DNA of 64,000 bases from Aureimonas sp. AU12. Its GTDB lineage: Bacteria; Pseudomonadota; Alphaproteobacteria; Rhizobiales; Rhizobiaceae. Both the position numbers and the translations under genes were made by a program. Positions 60,309-64,000 of this stretch are shown here, in pieces (within the stretch, counting starts at the first letter, position 1; each line of letters starts with the position of its first letter). The notes beneath the pieces are model-generated. The model was not told the origin of the DNA. It did not search any database and worked only from the letters and a program-made list of their open reading frames with translations. The stretch covers positions 94,742 to 158,741 of the forward strand of contig NZ_BBWH01000021.1 in NCBI RefSeq assembly GCF_001463705.1. Reading direction: 5' to 3'.

Positions 60309-60356
60309 AACCAATTCGGATTGGTTCAGTTGGGTTCATTTCGTTGGAGATGTCAA
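60309..60356 (-). promoter_or_regulatory. operator palindrome and -35 element upstream of gntR
   Basis: The palindrome AACCAATTCGGATTGGTT (60309-60326) has seven-base arms and four bases between. On the minus strand a perfect -35, TTGACA, sits at 60356-60351; a -10 with 17-base spacing would fall at 60333-60328 (CCAACT, weak), right next to the palindrome. A repressor bound there would cover the start of transcription. Confidence 0.5.
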
Positions 60357-60819
60357 CGACGTGACGCTCAAAAATTAGAGCGGCCTATAATAGCAGCACA
60401 TTGGCGGATCTCAGAGCGATGTGGCGGGAGGATCGGTGTTCGACAGGGTCGCTGCAGGTGCGAGCGACAGCGGGGCTCTCGCATCCATCGCGATCTGCAT
60501 AGGCGTCACCGTTGGCCGTAGGCTCCGATCCTTGGTGGTTCAAACCTGCAAGCGTCGCCGAGCGTCGGGTTGGGGCGGAGGTTCTGGGAGGGGAGCAGGT
60601 GCCGAACGTGCGCCGCTGTTCGACCCGATCGAGACGCGCATTGTGGCCTGCATCCGGGCCGGGGCGATGGTTCGTTCCAACATCCGATGCGGTATCGTCC
60701 GCCCATCACGACGTCGGCGACGCCGACAGAAGTCGTGCGTCGCCGCTTGATCGATTGCTCGTCGTCCGCGCCGATCCCCTTGCGTGATCGCGGAGGGAGA
60801 GAGACGCCCCGCGCTCCGT
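60357..60819. other. 463-base stretch without a recognised gene
   Basis: Lies between the gntR promoter and the end of the aminotransferase gene. A TATAAT at 60386-60391 (plus) has no good -35. Short ORFs cross it in several frames, but none resembles a known family or has a good ribosome-binding site. Confidence 0.5.
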
Positions 60820-62184
60820 TCAGACGCGGGCGAGCCCGTCCTCGAACGCATCCACGATCTCGTCGACCTCGCCGGTTCCCAGCGTCAGCGGCGGCGAGAT
60901 GATGAACGTGTCCGCGAGGTTGCGGATGAGGACGCCGCGCTCGCGGCAATGGTCGGCGATGCGGGCGCCGACATTCTCGCCGAGATCGAAGGGCTGTTTG
61001 GTCTCGGGGTCCGAGACCAGCTCGACGCCGATCATCAGGCCGAGGCCGCGCACGTCGCCGAGGATGGGATGGCGGGTCTGCACGTCCTTCAGCCGTTCGA
61101 GGAAGTAGGCGCCGACGCGGCCGGCATTCTCGGGGAGGTTTTCCTCCACTACGATCTTGATGTTGGCGATGGCGGCGGCGCAGGCCAGCGGATGGCCTGC
61201 ATAGGTGTTGCCGTGGAAGAAGGCGGCCGGGCTGAACTGCGCGTCGTCGTCGGTGATGAAGGCATCGGCGACCTTGGCGTTCATCATCGTCGCGCCGAGC
61301 GGCACGTAGCCGCTGTTGATGCCCTTGGCGAAGTTCATGATGTCGGGCTTCACGCCCCAATGCCGCGAGCCCATCATCGAGCCCAGACGCCCGAAGCCGG
61401 TGACGACCTCGTCTGCGATGAAGAGGATGTCGTGGCGGTCGCAGACCTCGCGCACCAGCGGCCAGAAGTTGGCCGGCGGCACGATGACGCCGCCCGCGCC
61501 CTGCACCGGCTCGGCGATGAAGGCGCCCACCGTGTGAGGGCCCTGATAGGCGATCTCGCGCTCCAGAAGCTCGGCGCAGAGGCGCCCCAGCGCCTCGTGG
61601 TCGTCGGTGAAGGGGTTGCGGTAGAGATGCGGCGTCTCGACCTGGAAGAAGCCGGGCACCAGCGGCTCGTAGGCCTCGCGATAGGCCGTTGTGCCGTTGG
61701 CCGAGAGGGCGCCGAGCGTGACGCCGTGATAGGCGCGCTTCAACGAGACGATCTTGGTGCGCGTCGGCTGGCCGCGCTGGCGCCAGTACTGGCGCACCAG
61801 CTTGAACGACGCCTCCGCCGCCTCCGAGCCGCCCGACGAGAAGAAGGCGCGCACCATGCCTTCCGGCTCGGTCATCTCGCACAGGAGGTCGGCGAGCTCG
61901 ACCGCCGGCGTCACCGTGGTTCCACCGAAGACGGAATAGTAGCTGATCTTGTCGAGCTGGTCGCGGATGGCCGCCTTGATCTCGTCCCGCCCATGGCCGA
62001 CGTTGACGTTCCAGAGCCCGGCCTGCCCGTCGATGTAGCGCTTGCCCGTCCGATCGAAGACATGAACGCCCTCGCCGCCGACGATCTCCAGCGGCGGGTT
62101 CTTCGCTAGGTGTGTCACGTTGGCGAAGGGGTAGAGCATGGAGCGGGTGAGCGTATCGTTGTGGTTCTTGGCTCTATCCAGCAT
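60820..62184 (-). CDS. class III (omega) aminotransferase
   Basis: 454-residue PLP enzyme that moves an amino group from an omega-amine (putrescine, beta-alanine or similar) to pyruvate or another keto acid. [25 protein letters not shown] binds the cofactor phosphate, [16 protein letters not shown] holds the Asp that pairs with the pyridine nitrogen, and [15 protein letters not shown] contains the Schiff-base Lys. [15 protein letters not shown] is also typical. ATG 62184 is chosen. Divergent from a TetR gene; a polyamine-binding protein gene lies nearby, so polyamine use is likely. Confidence 0.92.
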   Translation of the reverse strand: MLDRAKNHNDTLTRSMLYPFANVTHLAKNPPLEIVGGEGVHVFDRTGKRYIDGQAGLWNVNVGHGRDEIKAAIRDQLDKISYYSVFGGTTVTPAVELADLLCEMTEPEGMVRAFFSSGGSEAAEASFKLVRQYWRQRGQPTRTKIVSLKRAYHGVTLGALSANGTTAYREAYEPLVPGFFQVETPHLYRNPFTDDHEALGRLCAELLEREIAYQGPHTVGAFIAEPVQGAGGVIVPPANFWPLVREVCDRHDILFIADEVVTGFGRLGSMMGSRHWGVKPDIMNFAKGINSGYVPLGATMMNAKVADAFITDDDAQFSPAAFFHGNTYAGHPLACAAAIANIKIVVEENLPENAGRVGAYFLERLKDVQTRHPILGDVRGLGLMIGVELVSDPETKQPFDLGENVGARIADHCRERGVLIRNLADTFIISPPLTLGTGEVDEIVDAFEDGLARV

Positions 62185-62321
62185 GACGGCGATCGACCTT
62201 GTTGGGAGACGAGGAGGTTGCGGGTTCTGCGTGCGCGCCGTTCCATGGGACACCCTGCGGAAGGTCAGGGGCACGACGGGACGGCTACGGGATCGATGTT
62301 CGGGGAAAGGCTAAGCTGAAC

Positions 62322-62996
62322 GTGAAATTCAGTCAAACGACCAAAAACGAGGGAAGCGGGGATCCAGCGCCGGCGCCTCTCGTGCGCAGCACGCCAAAAA
62401 GCGCGGAGACCCGCGCGCGCATCATCGAGGGCGCGATCCGCTCGCTGGAGACGCACGGGATCGCCGAGGTGACGACGCGCCGGATCGCGGCGGCTGCAAA
62501 CGTCCAGCTCGCGACGCTTCACTACCATTTCGACAGCAAGGAAGCCCTGCTCCTGGCGGTTCTCGACCGGTTGAACGCCGCGATGATCGAGGCGCTTCGC
62601 CAGATCGGGCGTGACCTCGCCATCGAGGCGCGGCTGGACGCGCTGATCCGCGCCTCCTGGCGCCACGTGACCTCGACGCGCGACAAGCAGATCGCCCAGA
62701 TCGAACTGACGCTCTTCGCCCTGCGCTCGGTGGGAACGCAATGGCTCGCGGCGCGCCAGTACGAGGCCTATGTCGCCGTCTATGCCGATCTCCTCATCGA
62801 CGGGATCGAGCTTCCGCGCGCCGAGGCCGAGCGGGCGGCGCTGGCGCTCGGACGTTTCATCCTCTGCGGGCTGGACGGGCTGATCCTCCAGTCCTTCTCG
62901 CTGCGCGACGAGGCGGCGGCGCAGGCCGGTATCGACGCGCTGGCCGTGGCGGCCCGCGACCATTTTCGCCGCCTGACCGCCACGCCTCACGCTTGA
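62322..62996 (+). CDS. TetR-family transcriptional regulator
   Basis: 224 residues from a GTG start at 62322. The helix-turn-helix is ARIIEGAIRSLETHGIAEVTTRRIAAAANV followed by QLATLHYHFDSKEALLLAVLD, the standard TetR signature (both in outline); the C-terminal ligand domain is all helical. An inverted repeat CTGAA-7-TTCAG (62316-62332) spans the proposed start, so a start further downstream, such as a GTG near 62381, is possible. Divergent from the aminotransferase gene, with 137 bases between. Confidence 0.87.
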   Translation: MKFSQTTKNEGSGDPAPAPLVRSTPKSAETRARIIEGAIRSLETHGIAEVTTRRIAAAANVQLATLHYHFDSKEALLLAVLDRLNAAMIEALRQIGRDLAIEARLDALIRASWRHVTSTRDKQIAQIELTLFALRSVGTQWLAARQYEAYVAVYADLLIDGIELPRAEAERAALALGRFILCGLDGLILQSFSLRDEAAAQAGIDALAVAARDHFRRLTATPHA

Positions 62997-63006
62997 AGGC
63001 TGCCGC

Positions 63007-64000
63007 CTACTTCTGAAGGTCCGTCCAGATCGCCGTATAGATCTTCTGCGCTTCGGGCGGGCAGGTGACCTGGAACGAGCCGGCGGCCTTGTAGGCTTCG
63101 GGAATGTCGATCTCCGCGGCGTCCTTCATGTCGGCCGGCATGAAGGCCTCCGAGCCCTTGATGCCGTTGCCGTAGCGCGCGAAGGCCGAGATCATCGCGG
63201 CATTCTCGGGATCCATGATGAAGTTCTGGAAGAGCTTGGCGTTCTCGGTGTTCTTGGCGTCGGCGAGGACGACGACGCTGTCCATGAAGATCGGATAGCC
63301 CTCCTTGGCGTAGCCGTAGACGATGTCGGGGTTCTGCAGTCGCGAGCGGAACGAAGCGCCGTTCCAGTTGGTGCCGGCCGCGATGTCGCCCTTGGCGAAC
63401 TTCTCGACCGTGCCGTAGTCCATCGACAGCCAGAAGGGCTTGGCCGCCACTAGCTTGTCGCGGACCTTCTTTAGGACCTCCTTGTCCGAGGTGCATGGCT
63501 CGCCGCCCACATAGCGGATGGCCAGATGCATCACGTCGATCATCTCGGGCAGGACGTTGATCTTGCCCTTCAACGCCTCGGGCGGATCGAGGAAGATCGC
63601 CGACGTGTTGGGATCGCCCGAATAGACGCTCTTGTTGACCGTGATCGACGTTGTGCCCCACTGCCAGGGCACGGAATAGTGGTGGCCGGGATCGAAGGGC
63701 ACGTCGACCCACCGGTCGTCCATGTTCTTGTAGTTCGGCATCTGGTCCGGCCGGGTCTCGGTCAGAAGACCTTCCGAGATCCAGACGGGCACGTAGGAGG
63801 CCGAGGGCACCACGATGTCGAAGCCGTGACCGCCGGCCTTCACCTTGGCGAGCGCCACGTCGTTGGAATCGTAGTCGGTGACGGTGACCTTCACTCCGAA
63901 CTCGGTCTCGAACTTCTTGATGAGTTCGGGGCTCGTGTAGTTGCCCCAGTTGTAGATGTTGAGTTCGCCCGCCGCCATGGCGGGGCTGGCAAGGCCGGCG
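63007..64000 (-). CDS. polyamine ABC transporter substrate-binding protein (PotF/PotD-like), 5' end outside the window
   Basis: Periplasmic spermidine/putrescine-type binding protein. Mature start [23 protein letters not shown], then [49 protein letters not shown] and [18 protein letters not shown], all typical of the PotF/PotD family (quoted in pieces). The frame continues to the right edge (AGLASPAMA), which is the end of a signal peptide with cleavage after AMA, so the true start lies past 64000. It converges with tetR, ten bases apart. The rest of the importer is presumably outside the window. Confidence 0.92.
   Translation of the reverse strand, partial: AGLASPAMAAGELNIYNWGNYTSPELIKKFETEFGVKVTVTDYDSNDVALAKVKAGGHGFDIVVPSASYVPVWISEGLLTETRPDQMPNYKNMDDRWVDVPFDPGHHYSVPWQWGTTSITVNKSVYSGDPNTSAIFLDPPEALKGKINVLPEMIDVMHLAIRYVGGEPCTSDKEVLKKVRDKLVAAKPFWLSMDYGTVEKFAKGDIAAGTNWNGASFRSRLQNPDIVYGYAKEGYPIFMDSVVVLADAKNTENAKLFQNFIMDPENAAMISAFARYGNGIKGSEAFMPADMKDAAEIDIPEAYKAAGSFQVTCPPEAQKIYTAIWTDLQK

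Noticed and set aside
60386..60391. TATAAT on the plus strand as a promoter
   Set aside because: No acceptable -35 at 16-18 bases upstream, and no plus-strand gene follows for nearly 2 kb.

Overview
The window is high-GC DNA, densely packed with genes, and reads as the chromosome of an alphaproteobacterium of the Hyphomicrobiales (Rhizobiales) type. The evidence is gene order: sdhCDAB; a lone F1 ATP synthase operon atpHAGDC without the F0 genes; and the run rplU-rpmA-acetyltransferase-obgE-proB-proA-nadD-rsfS-rlmH-envC-like-ctpA-divergent polysaccharide deacetylase-rppH. A more exact name (Aurantimonadaceae-like) would be a guess. There is no rRNA, CRISPR array or intact prophage.

Positions 1-29650 are core genome. 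On the plus strand: an acetyltransferase fragment, the succinate dehydrogenase genes (with an APP1-type HAD phosphatase gene between sdhA and sdhB), dps, priA, two small envelope genes and the F1 operon (with a small Cys-motif gene between atpD and atpC). A divergent SDR gene lies between dps and priA. From 16.0 to 29.2 kb everything is on the minus strand: rplU-rpmA, then a tightly overlapping chain obgE-proB-proA-nadD-rsfS, then rlmH, the murein-remodelling set envC-like/ctpA/DUF610, and rppH with an acetyltransferase.

A tRNA-Ser(CGA) gene at 29.56 kb marks the switch to accessory DNA. Just after it come a decayed IS3-family element, a lower-GC stretch with a diguanylate cyclase, an isolated IS6-type end, a LysR regulator, an ABC importer operon ending in an RraA-family gene, and a decayed IS6-family transposase (to about 38.2 kb). 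Then follow an LprI-like protein, a large uncharacterised exported protein, an RDD membrane protein with a likely 3' frameshift, an agmatinase-family ureohydrolase and a photolyase-like FAD protein without the usual N-terminal domain.

From 44.3 kb on the content is catabolic and transport: a three-subunit molybdenum hydroxylase of the PaoABC type behind a hexanucleotide repeat; an MFS transporter plus amidohydrolase with a divergent LysR; a gntR-gsiBCD-ggt-gsiA operon that looks like uptake and cleavage of gamma-glutamyl peptides such as glutathione; and a class III aminotransferase, a TetR regulator and the start of a polyamine-binding protein gene that runs off the right edge.

No wholly new multi-gene system can be claimed from sequence alone. 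The best candidates for something undescribed are the small gene inside the atp operon, the photolyase-like protein with a separate C-terminal domain, the SDR lacking the YxxxK motif, the APP1 gene inside sdh, and the RraA-linked transporter operon.
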